64,000 nt of DNA from Ustulina deusta (lineage: Eukaryota; Ascomycota; Sordariomycetes; Xylariales; Xylariaceae). Made by a program: the position numbers and the translations under genes. Each line of letters starts with the position of its first letter. Within the stretch, counting starts at the first letter, position 1. The notes under the pieces were generated by a model. It worked only from the letters and a program-made list of their open reading frames with translations. It was not told where the DNA came from and ran no database searches. The stretch covers positions 806,001-870,000 of the forward strand of contig JAJNNX010000008.1 of the NCBI GenBank assembly GCA_023159155.1, in the 5' to 3' direction. This document shows positions 11,421-21,998 of the stretch, one piece after another.

Positions 11421-12224
11421 ATGTCGTGCCCCACAGGTTCGCATGACGCGGGTAGGGCCGATGCGAAAGCAGCAGAACCATCGTCGCCCAGCGGCGCAGA
11501 CCCAAGCTCTGTCCGCGGCGCCGCGGCGCAGTCCCCCGAGGTGTATGAGGACGAGCACGTGCACAGCGTGTATGAGTCGATCGCGGGCCACTTCAGCTCG
11601 ACGCGGTACAAGCCGTGGCCGTTCATCGCCTCGTTCCTGCGCGAGCGCGTGCCGTCGGGCGCCGTCGGCCTCGACGTGGGCTGTGGCAACGGCAAGTACC
11701 TGGGCGTGCGGGAGGGCGGCGATGTGCACATCGTGGGCTCAGACCGGAGCCCGTCGCTCGTGGGCATCGCGCGCGGCCGCGGCTTCGACGTGGCCGTGGC
11801 CGACGGCCTCGCCCTGCCCTTCCGGCGCGGCTGCGCCGACTTCGTGCTCTGCATCGCCGTCATCCACCACATGTCGACGCGCGAGCGGCGCGTTGATGCG
11901 CTCCGCAAGCTGATCGCGTGCGTGCGGCGCGAAGGGGAGGTGCTTGTGTACGTGTGGGCGCTGGAGCAGAGCTCGAGCCGGAGGGGCTGGGACGCGAATT
12001 CGGAGCAGGACCAGCTCGTGCCCTGGGTCATGAAGGCGAACCAGAACAAGAAGGACAAGGAGAGCAGCGGCGGGGGCGGAGAGGGCGTCGACACGACGTA
12101 TGAGAGATTCTATCACCTGTACCGCGAGGGCGAGCTCGAGGAGGACATGCGCGCGGCTGGAGGGAGGGTGATAGAAAGCGGGTATGAGAGGGATAATTGG
12201 TGGGTGATAGGAGGTCACGGGTAG
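11421..12224 (+). CDS. trm9: tRNA wobble-uridine carboxymethyl methyltransferase (TRM9/ALKBH8 MT-like)
   Basis: Single exon, 267 aa, close to yeast Trm9 (279 aa). The SAM-binding motif VGLDVGCGNGKYLGV is at about residues 82-96. ADGLALPF, FVLCIAVIHHMST and EVLVYVWALEQ follow in the order seen in Trm9, and the C-terminal YHLYREGELEEDM and NWWVIG segments are also characteristic. Trm9 with its partner Trm112 makes the last methylation of mcm5U/mcm5s2U at tRNA position 34, which affects decoding. The first 40 residues are Ala/Ser-rich and look disordered. An in-frame ATG at 11322 exists, but the extension is serine-rich and unlike the family, so ATG 11421 is preferred. Codons are strongly GC-ending. 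It converges with the Myb gene downstream. Confidence 0.88.
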   Translation: MSCPTGSHDAGRADAKAAEPSSPSGADPSSVRGAAAQSPEVYEDEHVHSVYESIAGHFSSTRYKPWPFIASFLRERVPSGAVGLDVGCGNGKYLGVREGGDVHIVGSDRSPSLVGIARGRGFDVAVADGLALPFRRGCADFVLCIAVIHHMSTRERRVDALRKLIACVRREGEVLVYVWALEQSSSRRGWDANSEQDQLVPWVMKANQNKKDKESSGGGGEGVDTTYERFYHLYREGELEEDMRAAGGRVIESGYERDNWWVIGGHG

Positions 12225-13986
12225 GAGCCGTAGACTAACTTACTACAACGTTGGATTCTCGATGGGGCCAGGATAGATAGTGTCTGTCTACGACCAGGGC
12301 AAGCATTATAGGGAGATGCGTTGTAGATCTCCAGATCTGACACGCGCAAGTTTGGGCCGTCACGCAGGAATTCACCAAGACAGACGGAGGAAGACGCAAA
12401 CCAAAGCAAACCACAAGGAAAAGGAGTGTACAGCCTTCGAAAGAAACAAACAGCCCGAAGCGTAAATCGAGTCGGCGAATTGTTTGCTTGACTTGTCATA
12501 TTAATGTACATACATCCATCCATACTGCTTTCTTCCTTCCCTTTTCCTCGCTCCTTTCGGTTTGCGTTTCGTAACGACACGCCCCTCATGACAATAAAAC
12601 TAAAAGAAACGTCCCAACCCAAAACTCATTGCGCTAAAGCAAGAGACGCCCCTAGAGTCTATCGCGAAGATAAAAACCCGGAAATGAAGGAGCGAAGAAA
12701 AATAGGGAAAGAAAAGAAAAAAAAAACCACCCCCCCTAGCAAACGGGATGAGGAAAACACACACACAAAAAAAAAGAGGGCCAAGCAAGATCTTTGACTC
12801 ACTCAACTCGCTTCCGTGGTTTTCTCCAATAATTTCACTCATAATAAATTTTTTTTTTTTGTTTATTCTCCGGAATCCCTGAAAATTTGATGTGATGTGA
12901 TAATGATGTGATTGTAAGGAGGGTAAGTAAATAAAATAAACAACCACACTGCCGGACTTCCCTTCGATGCCTGATGACGCCCAAGAGAAAAAAAAACCCC
13001 CCAAAAACAACAAGAAAGCGAAAAAAATAAAATAAACCCAAGCCACCCCCTTGTCCTCAGCTCCCTGCATGGGCCCCCAATCCAAAAGTTCCTTCCCCCC
13101 TCCCAACTACCGACCCGCCCCCTGGACTCCAGGACTTAATAAAAAAAAAAGGGTTAAAAAAAATAGAATTATGTAATGACATGGTTTCCATTGCTTTTTC
13201 CTGTTTTTTTTTTCTTGTTTTTTTTTGGTTTTTTTTTCTCCTTCCCCTCGTGGTTATCTGTTCATCGAAGGTCTGCTGCACGCTGCATAAAATATATTTG
13301 TTCGTGCGAAATGGGGGTGTGTGTGTTCGAGCAGGTGACTTTGCAATGACCTGAAACAAGGAAGGACAAAAAAAAACAAGAAAAAATCGTAGCATAGCCT
13401 AAAACACGAGGAACCGCCGGAACAAAAACTCGCCAATCTTTCCCGGCCAAAAAAAAAAGAGAAGAATCTGGCGCGAGATGGGACGAGGTTTCACTTTCTC
13501 TTGCTGCTCCGTTTTCCAAGGGAAAAAGGCTAGCTTCGTAGCTTTCTTGTCGCCATTTTCTCGTTTCCCCCTGGATCCAGTGGTGGTGGTGTGATAATGA
13601 TGCCAAGTGTAGTAGTAGTAGTAGTAGTAGTAGAATGCGTACTCCGATCCGATGCAGAATTCCAAGCTCCTCGTGTGTGTTTTGTTGTCCTTGTAGGTAT
13701 CCCAATCTCAGAGAACACGCCGAAGCGGGCAAGGCCCGCGAGTTTAACGCCGTAATGTCATGTGCGAGATGTGTGTCGGTGTCTGTGGGGCGAGGAATAA
13801 AGGTGAAGTGTATACCGGTGCTGTTGTTGCATGATAGGGCGCATGATTCCTCGATCCTGTTTTTTCCCGGTCTCGTGAACGCCTCCAAATTCCAAAACAT
13901 CCTCGTCTTTATTGTGGTCTAGTTTTTTTTCCTCGTCTTCCTGTACCCGAATCTTTACAATGCATGGTTCTAGCCCCTTTCAACCC
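12225..13986. repeat. homopolymer-rich spacer between convergent genes
   Basis: Between the 3' ends of TRM9 (+) and the Myb gene (-) lie dense A, T and C homopolymer runs from about 12690 to 13470 (for example near 12718-12726, 12847-12860, 13139-13150, 13206-13239 and 13450-13459). A trinucleotide microsatellite (GTA)8 lies at 13609-13633. The open frames here encode Phe/Lys strings and are products of the runs. Both 3' untranslated regions should lie inside. Confidence 0.6.
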
Positions 13987-15226
13987 TCATCGTCTGGATG
14001 GTGGGTGGTCGTATGGTTCTGGCGGTCGCTCGAGGTGCCTGCGTCTACTCGTGTCGTACGACAGAGCTTCCGGGCTCCTTCGTCTCTTAGAGCTTGCCGA
14101 TCCCGGATCGAGTGGTGGATAGCCTAGCGGTGGCATGTAGGGCCCGGGGCTTGCCGTCGCGCTATGGACGGGGCTCGCACTCGGCACTCCTATTGAATAG
14201 GCCGGTGTGCTATAGGGGCTAACACCAGTAGTTAGTTCTGCAACGCTTGGCAGCAGCCCTGGTCGTGGTGGCGGATTTTGAGTCTGGATAGGTGCGAGGT
14301 GTCCACCGCTGTGCGGATGAGAGTATCCGTAAGTGACTTCAAGATGCTCAGGAGGTGGAAGGTGATGTGTTGGGAGACTTTCTCTTCGCGACACGAGGGG
14401 GCGAGCCGGCGGGAGTGCGGTGCCGCGGCCATAACCTCTTCCATGACCGACTTCTCGTGAAATCCCCCCTTGTGATGACGAGTGTGTATGCCGCGATGAA
14501 GCCCGCGCACCTCCATGAGCTGTCTCCAAAGTTTGGGCAGAGAGAGAGAAAGGCGTTACTCCTGCTCGCCGAGCCATGTCTTGTTCCCCTAGCTGCCAGT
14601 GCATTGCCTCTGCCGCGCGCCATGGTATTGCCATCTCCTCCGCAACTTTTGCCCACATTTCGGGTTTGAATCTAGTTTCCAAGTCAGTATTCCGTAATAT
14701 CTCGAGATATCGTCCGTTTGCCCCCTCATCTAACAATAAAAGCACCGGTTGGGGGTTGGGTTTCCAGCGGGCCAGTTTTTCGTGGAGCGTACCTCTCGTA
14801 CAGTCTTGCAAGCTTGTTCTTCCTCTCTTCGTCCCATTCGCTCCGCCTCTCGAGGTAATTCTGATAGTGTAGGCGACAACTAATGGCGCTTCGGCCAGGC
14901 AATCGTTTAGAGATGTCTTCCCACTTCATCCCACTTCCTCGCAGATCGATAATAAGCGCGTCCTCTTCTGCTGACCATTTACTCTGTTTCTTCGCTGGCG
15001 CTTCTGGCAGGTGAGGCGGCATTCCGCGCTTGCTAACAGTTCCCGCCACCATGGGGGCTACTCCTCCCAGGCGAGGAGGTGCTGCGTATAAGGGAGGTCC
15101 GTAAGACGCCGTCGTCGTGACCGCCGAGCCCGTGGAAGCCGGTACGGATGCGGATCGGCTTTGCTGGGATGTGGGTAATGAGGACTCATTTGAGTCGGAG
15201 GCCTTAAGTAGGGAGGCGATATCCAC
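13987..15226 (-). CDS. Myb/SANT-like DNA-binding protein
   Basis: Exons 14793-15226 and 13987-14671 around a 121-nt intron (GTACGC..ACTAG) give 372 codons. The SANT/Myb repeat is KWSAEEDALIIDLRG...WEDISKRLPGRS, about residues 96-140, with regularly spaced tryptophans and the RSAISCRLHYQNYL recognition helix. RFKPEMWAKVAEEM, created by the splice, continues a second SANT-like region. The C-terminal half is Pro/Ser/Gly-rich and ends in an Arg-rich segment (SSKRRRSP, SRRRHLERP), likely nuclear localisation. It is probably a transcriptional regulator; targets unknown. The 5' end is unresolved: the frame opens with GTG at 15226 (GTG-GAT-ATC-GCC), no ATG lies upstream before a stop, and the first ATG is codon 59 at 15052. 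A further 5' exon ending at TATAG near 15242 is possible. Confidence 0.75.
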
Positions 15227-15240
15227 GATGGCGGTAGATC

Positions 15241-18200
15241 GCCTATAAGGCCGTGATTAGGCTGGTAAGACTAGTGTTCATGGAAACGTCGATGGTGTCG
15301 CTGTTTTGGCCGACCTCAACCCTGACGTTTTTCCGTATCCCTCGCTGTGCCGCTGCGTTCTTCAGGGGCACTTCCAACAAGACTATTGGTGATGACAACT
15401 GTAGTGATTTAAATTCTATTCTTTTTTTTCTAGCCAGACAATGCTAGGGCAAGTAGAGGTGAGGAGAGCCAAGTGAGTAAGAACAGAAATATTTGAGGTT
15501 AAACGAGCGAGTTTAGGAGTGCTTTGGGTATCACGAGAAAACTATTAGATGAAGTTGGGATTGTTTAGATGTTTCGGAGACTTGGTTATGGAATACCTCC
15601 TGAGGAGCCAAGATTAATTGTCAGTATAGCGTTGTCGCGTTTCTAGGAACTGTCATCATGATTGGGCGAGTTGGTCCCGCCCTTCAACCAATGAACGTTG
15701 TTATGGTGAACTGGAAGCTTTGAACAACGAGGCGGCGCCAGGGCTCGTTAATACGTCAGTCTAGTTGGGTTACCGTCAAGGGTTTCGCCAGCAAGTGGAA
15801 CGTTTTGCAACAGTCATGATAATCTAGGGAGAGCCATCGTGGAAGAAGAGTGTCACAAGAGGGGCCACGTCGGGTGTGCAGCGTATTCTAGACATTAAAA
15901 GAGAAAAGACTAAAACGAGGTCCCTACGGAAAGCAATGACAGCAAGTTAACGAAAAATATGTGGTGGTCGTGGTGGTAGTGGGGGACTCTCGCTAGGGCC
16001 AAGTTATCGAGAAGCCTTAAAGTAGACCAAGCATTACAAGTACCAGGTGAGGAAGTCCAAGCGGGAGCAGGGGAGGGGGGTGTGAAAACAAGTGGTGTAA
16101 GTATCCAAACATTCAAATGTGGATCCAGATCCAGTTCTAGACAGCAGTTATTATGTGTCAGTCAGGTATTCTAAGATCAGTCGGGTTGATGGAAGGCTTT
16201 GTTGCGTAGCGTACCACTCACCAGACTAATGGCAAAAGGCATCACGCTACTGGGCGAACAATGTACGAGTCGGTGAGACAGAACCTCCATGTAGGGCAGC
16301 TCCAGGTCAGGCAGTAGACTTGATCACTACAATGCCGATTCAGGACGCTGGCCCTTGAGCTTTCTTCGAAGCGGGAGTCAAAGGCTTGAACACAACCTGT
16401 TACCAACGAGCCATAAACTGGGGCCGATTACATGGCCACGAAAGCATGCATGAGCTCGCAGAGAACAATTCACCGGCTGGTACACTAGATACATGTAGAA
16501 CGGCGGATTGATGACGCAACTGGAGCGGCGAACCGAGGAAACGAAGCAGAAACCAAACGAACGAGGTACCGCGCGTGTCCTGAAGCTCCATGAACGTCTG
16601 GCGGGGACAAGGGTAACACCGGGAAGAGCATCAAGGAGTTGCCCTGAAGTTTGGACACGACAGCAAGAACCAGGATATTGCGTATAGAGTACTAGGCTTA
16701 GTAGGTAGATCAAGCACTACCATGCCACTATGCACAGAGCTGTCCACGATCTGAAGACATTGGACGAGCCGTCATCCTGCGCCATGGTGGGAAGCACAAG
16801 GCTTATTAGATGGAAGAGAGGATGTTCGGGGGAGGTCACATCAGTCGAACGATCAGTTCCAGAGGTCCCAGATAAACAGATCTAGTGGCGGTGGCTGCCA
16901 TGAAACTCCTTCGTGAGTGGAGACCATGAAACCAACAACCCTATGCTATGGGGTGCTGCTGATGCGCATGGCGGATATGGCTTGGCTGCTGACGATGATG
17001 TCCAGCCGGCGCTGCACTAGGCTTGACTACGGCGGCATCTGTTGACCTAGCCGGGGCTACATAGGGCGGACGAGAAAGCAACAAGTAGAGAGAAGGAGAG
17101 GGAGAGGGCTATCAGACCAGTATTTTATTTGCAGTTCGCTGTGCTGTGCGTGCTGTGCGGGCTGGCTGCGGATGTGTGTGGGGGGTAACAGCAGCGACTC
17201 GTTTGCGCGCTTATGGGCTGTGGCAATGATCCTGGCACAACTACTTGCAAATTAGCCTGCGTGGGCGGCGCATGGTTCAGGCGGGCGGGCGCGTGGGTGG
17301 TGGATGGTGGTGAGATCGGGGAGTGTTAACCGCAAAAGCCAACTGTTTGGTGGTGCTTTGTCCCTCGAGTTCCCATGAAAATTCCCCGCCCGGCATCTCC
17401 ATCCCGGCACAATGTACCTTGTCTGATTGCCAACCCGCTGCGGCGCCATGAACAAGGCTTTGTTGCCTCGGATGCGGGAAACGGGGCTTTTCTTGAACTC
17501 GATGTCTGTGCGGGCCTCATCTAGATAATGTCATTCGTGGTCATTCACCCTCTCTTATCTTGCCCAACACAGATCACACAATGTCTGTAAGACGGGCCTT
17601 GTCTCAACGACGCCCGCCAGTCTCGACAGGAATGCGCGCAGGACGATGACGGCCAGAGACAAGCCGTTCATGCCCGGTCGCCGGGAGTACGTCTCTTGGG
17701 TTGGTCGTGAACTGGCGGTCAGTTATTATGCACACTAGAAACACACACGCGCGTGCGCAAGCAACTTGTCACGGAGGTACCTATCCCTTGTGCTGTACCA
17801 GGAACCTGCCGGTCTGATTGTTTTAACTGCCATGAACCATGATCGCCCTGGCTTATGCGGATGGATTGTCACTGGAAAAGCCCGCACCCCCAGTGCCCCA
17901 TCCTCGCACGAAGCCCTGCGGCTTTACTTTGACCGTATGTTGACCCAGATATGGGGGACTGCCCGCCACTCCTAACCCGAGGAAGAAGCGAAGAACTGTG
18001 GGTTGCGTGTTCAATGTCCGAATGGAGAACGAGATGCTGAACGGGAGAGGCGATGCCGGCAATAACTAGTTTACCGTAGACAAATAGGCAAGGCCGACAG
18101 GACCTGTGGTGTTCGTACGATAATTACAGGGAGCCAAGCCACCAATACCTCATATCTTGCTGTGGTGTGAGTAGTGCCTTGCACCCGGTATACAAGTCAT

Positions 18201-21162
18201 AGCAAGGGTCTAACTGAGGCTTCACTCATTCATGTAGTGAGGTCTTCCGACACCTTGTCCTTGTCCTCTCGTACCCGAAACGTATGACAAGGGTAGATGG
18301 TTGATCGTCGACCAGTTTTTTAGCTGTTGCTGCCCGAGCAGAACGGATCATCACCAATTCCTATCTTCCGTTTGTGGACCATAATAACTAATGTACGGGT
18401 TGCAAAGCTTAGCGGTAGTTCGCAACTTGTTCAGATCTCGAATCCGGAAATGCCGAAGATGAAGTGCGCTACCATCGAGAAGCTCCCAATAGAAGCGGCA
18501 GATCTTGTCAAAACACCTCAGCGTTTCATCTCATATCCTGTAGTGCTTACAATAGCATCTGTATTCGACGCAAGCCTCTAGATAAGGCTATCATCCTAGG
18601 GATGAGCTGTGGCACTGGGTACGACACGAGGTCAAGTGAGGCAAGGCACATGTGCCTATGTCTTTTACTAGTAGTATACAATGTACTCATCGCGTGTTCT
18701 GGTAGTGTGTTAAACCAACCAGTGAATCTCAGGACCACCCGGTTGGGCTCTAGACCAGCCATGATCCAACCATGACCACGGCCCGGTTTTAGAACCCTCC
18801 ACTCTTCACCCGCTTAATCAGACCCGCTAGTATTCAGCTGCGTTGGCCTTGCATCAACGGCTGGACCTGGTAAACAACCTGCATACACTGGTACGATGGC
18901 TGAGCGATCTGTGATCTAAATCTACCTATGCCACCGTTGCAATGTCACGTTGGCAGATTGTTTCCAGCACGGACGTCAGGCTGCATACTCGCTACCACAA
19001 CCTTGTTCTTTGCTTTAACGTATTGGGTCGTGGCGGAGGCCTTTAACCGTCTTTGGCACCTGAAGACTCTTCGCTCGTGTCATGTATATAGCACAACCAG
19101 ACAGACAGACAAATAGATACCATTAGGTTCTGCCTAATATCGATGCCGAGCATCGGTCAGGTCAAAAGCAGGGAATACAATCAGATAGGTTGACGGCAGT
19201 GAGCGACCACCTGTCGGCACTTGGGATGAACAGAGCGGTGAGCGGTGCAGGCTCGTGAGTAGGTGCCATCTCCCATCTGCACCGGGCATTAATGTGAGGC
19301 CTCTTCAAGAGTCGGCAGGTCGGAGAAAGCAGAGTAGGTAGATAAGCAGGTAGGTAGATAAGCAGGTAGGTAGGCAAGTAAATGAAGGTAATTTGAGCCA
19401 AGCTTAGATGTTCTAGCGAATCGTCAAAGTCGTATTCTTTCGTATCTCTACCGACGAACCAACAATGATGTAGGGCCGGGAGCCCTGGCCTCGAACGCCT
19501 CCTGTTCGCCAGCTGGTGCTAAGAAGGCGGCATGGATATATGACCTGTCCACTCGGACAAGTCACAGGGAGCGTACAGTTCCATGTCGTTGGCGTGTCGT
19601 TGCGACCACAAATCTGCTTCGTTTGCTTGGCTGTGAAGTCATTGGCCCCAGTTCCCGTGCCCCCCCGGCTCTTCACCCGCAAGTTGAAGGCGAGAGCTAC
19701 GCCGGCAGCATAGGTACCTAACAAGAAAAGCATGGCACAGTAGACGCGGTCTGCCAGAGCCCAGGATTCTGCCTAGGAGCATGAGCACGAGGAGTAGAGA
19801 TATGAGGGAAGCCGGATGGATAGGTGAGGCGTGTCGGTATCCGGCCCTCAGGGCGTTTCCCCAGCGCGCTCTCAACAACGTGTAAGCCAGCTGACGGCCG
19901 CGATGCCGCGAAGAGGCTGGCGTGTGGCAACCAAATTGGATTCACACATCGACGGCACAAACGGCGCCATCCAATGCAAAGATTGCTTCGGTGGTGCTGC
20001 TGGTGACACGCGACGGCAGGCGGAAGGATCTCGGCTCCTGGGTCTGGCCTGTCCTGGGGTCTCTGTAGGTACGGATCGGCAGTCATCCTCTCGTGCATGC
20101 AACAAGAACAAGAGACGCCTGCAGGCAGAGCACAATGGGGTAACCACGAGGCTCTGAAACAAGTGCTTTGTTTGTTGTTACAGTGCCGACGGTAGGTGCA
20201 TGGAGTGTAGGAGCGTAGGTAGAGGGAGGTATCTAGATGGCATAGGAGGGACGAGATGTCACAGGTGCAGCGGGAGAATGCATCACGCCACAATGTCGCT
20301 ACGCTATGTGTACATACCGTACATACACTACAGCAGCAGGCACTTAGCCTCCAAGGCGTCATGGTATACCTACCTAGCAGTGCAGGCAGTCTGGGCAGAA
20401 TCAGAATCTGGGTTCTGGTCGACGTGTAGGCATACCCTGGCGAGGTGCTGCCCCGGTCCACTGTATACACTACCTACTACTGCGTAGATGCAGCGAGTAT
20501 AGAATCCCGCCGCGTTGCATTGGCAGCATTGGAGGGTATACATAACAGGCAATTAATTGTACGGCCGACAAGGGAATTGTAGCATAGTGGAGGTGAGTGG
20601 ACCGCAGTGAGCTCAGGCCGCAGACAAGAAATGGATATCGAGAGTGCCACGTTTTAAGCACCTCTCTGGCTGGAGAGCCTAATTAGCAAACATTCATCCA
20701 TCCACAAACACAGCCACACGGCCCGCCGTAGCCGCTAAGCCACACTTGTTGGCCGTGCCCGACGTGTTGTCGGACGCCCAACAGCCAGTACCCAGCCAGC
20801 GAGATAAGCCACCTAACACCATCACTGCCAGGTATCGATCGCACAAAGTTAGGCTGCCGGGGAGTACGTCAAGACAGATATCCGTAGCTTTTCCTGTATT
20901 GCGAACGTGGTCGGCAGTCTTAGGCACCGCAGAGCCCGCACTACACTACAAGGGCCCATGGTCGGTTGAGTCTGGCCCATTCGGTTACGTCGGTTTAAGC
21001 CATCAGCCCTACGTGGACACGCCATCAGTTCGAAGAAGAAAGCATTCTTGTTTCAGCAAGAAAAGCAAGCAAGGATCCGGGAAACACGGGGCCAATAGCC
21101 TGTGATCCGGCCACGTTCACGCACACGTCGTTGTTGTCATCTTACATACCTGCCTAGTCGAC
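15241..21162. other. 5.9-kb gene-free region
   Basis: I see no recognisable protein, tRNA or transposon frame over nearly 6 kb. All open stretches are short and without domain-like composition. The DNA alternates moderately GC-rich parts (16.9-17.7 kb, 19.8-21.0 kb) with AT-rich ones. It holds a 16-bp tandem repeat at 19334-19380 and three TACACTAC octamers (20324, 20466, 20942). It could hold noncoding transcripts, long promoters or lineage-specific genes that cannot be told from noise by reading. Confidence 0.45.
19334..19380. repeat. 16-bp tandem repeat, about 2.9 copies
   Basis: The unit GTAGGTAGATAAGCAG occurs at 19334-19349 and 19350-19365 and is followed by a partial, diverged third copy to 19380. 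It is built from the TAGGTA word that is common in the intergenic DNA of this window. Confidence 0.85.
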
Positions 21163-21998
21163 ATGGCGGATGTTCCGCTGCTTGTCACCTCGGAGAATTC
21201 CTCCTCCGAGCGACGAATCACTCCATCGTGGTCCATAAGCCAGCTGAAGAGCAAGCTTGAACCTGTCACCGGCATCCCACCTTCCTGCCAGCGCCTCAAG
21301 CTAAAGACCTCGGCCAACGAGACCGTTGCCATCGAGGCCGAGAACGAGGATGTCACGCTCCTGTCCAACTTCCACTTAGCGCCTTACGCTGAATTACAAG
21401 TAAGATATACCCTGTGACGCTTTTTTCGTTGTCCCTGGTGGACCATCGGGAGCAATATCTTGCGGCCATGTTGTCCATTAGAGAACTGCTGGAGCTAACG
21501 TCCCCGAAGATTATTGATACTCGGCCACCCGGTGCCAGACTGAACTTCAACGACACATCTGGAGTTGAAAAGTATGTCATGCCGGTTGAAGAGTATGAAC
21601 GGAAGATGGACTCAGTATTAGCCTGGAAGAAGGCTGAGAAGCTTGGTCGGTTCAACCCTGATGCCCCTAGTCTCGAGAAGGCCAAGATTGATGCCAACGA
21701 GCATGAAATTAAAAGTCGAGGTATCGAGCTTGGAAAAAGATGTAGGATAGGTGGGGACGATGCACGTAGAGGCGAGATCAAGTTTGTTGGTGAGGTCAAG
21801 GAAATACCTGGCACCTTGGGTGCTTGGGTTGGTGTTCATCTCGACGAACCAGTTGGTAAGAATGATGGTAGCATAGGAGGCACACGGTATTGGGGCGTCG
21901 AGTCCTCGCTCAAGCATGGCGTGTTCGTCAGACCAGAGAGAGTCGAGGTTGGTGATTGGCCAGCCCTCGATGATTTAGAGGACATGGAAGAGATATAA
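21163..21998 (+). CDS. alf1: tubulin-folding cofactor B (CAP-Gly protein, Alf1-like)
   Basis: Two exons, 21163-21399 and 21510-21998 (110-nt intron GTAAGA..GAAG with GCTAAC branch), 241 aa, the usual cofactor B length. Residues 1-80 form a ubiquitin-like domain (LLVTSENSSSERRITPSWS, LKLKTSAN). A linker with ARLNFNDTSGVEKYVMPVEEYE and a charged helical part (DSVLAWKKAEKLGRFNP) leads to a C-terminal CAP-Gly domain, about residues 153-230, with the signature GKNDGS at 195-200 and YWGVESSLKHGVFVRP. Cofactor B binds alpha-tubulin after the CCT chaperonin and hands it to cofactor E. The acidic C-terminus DLEDMEEI resembles the EEY/DEI-type tails that contact the CAP-Gly groove. Cytosolic, with no signal peptide. 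The ATG at 21163 begins the ubiquitin-like strand. Confidence 0.92.

Noticed and set aside
11267..12094. 275-codon minus-strand frame opposite TRM9
   Set aside because: Ser/Thr/Arg-rich antisense shadow of the TRM9 exon.
12600..13436. Phe- and Lys-rich open frames in the TRM9/Myb spacer
   Set aside because: They are translations of homopolymer runs, not proteins.
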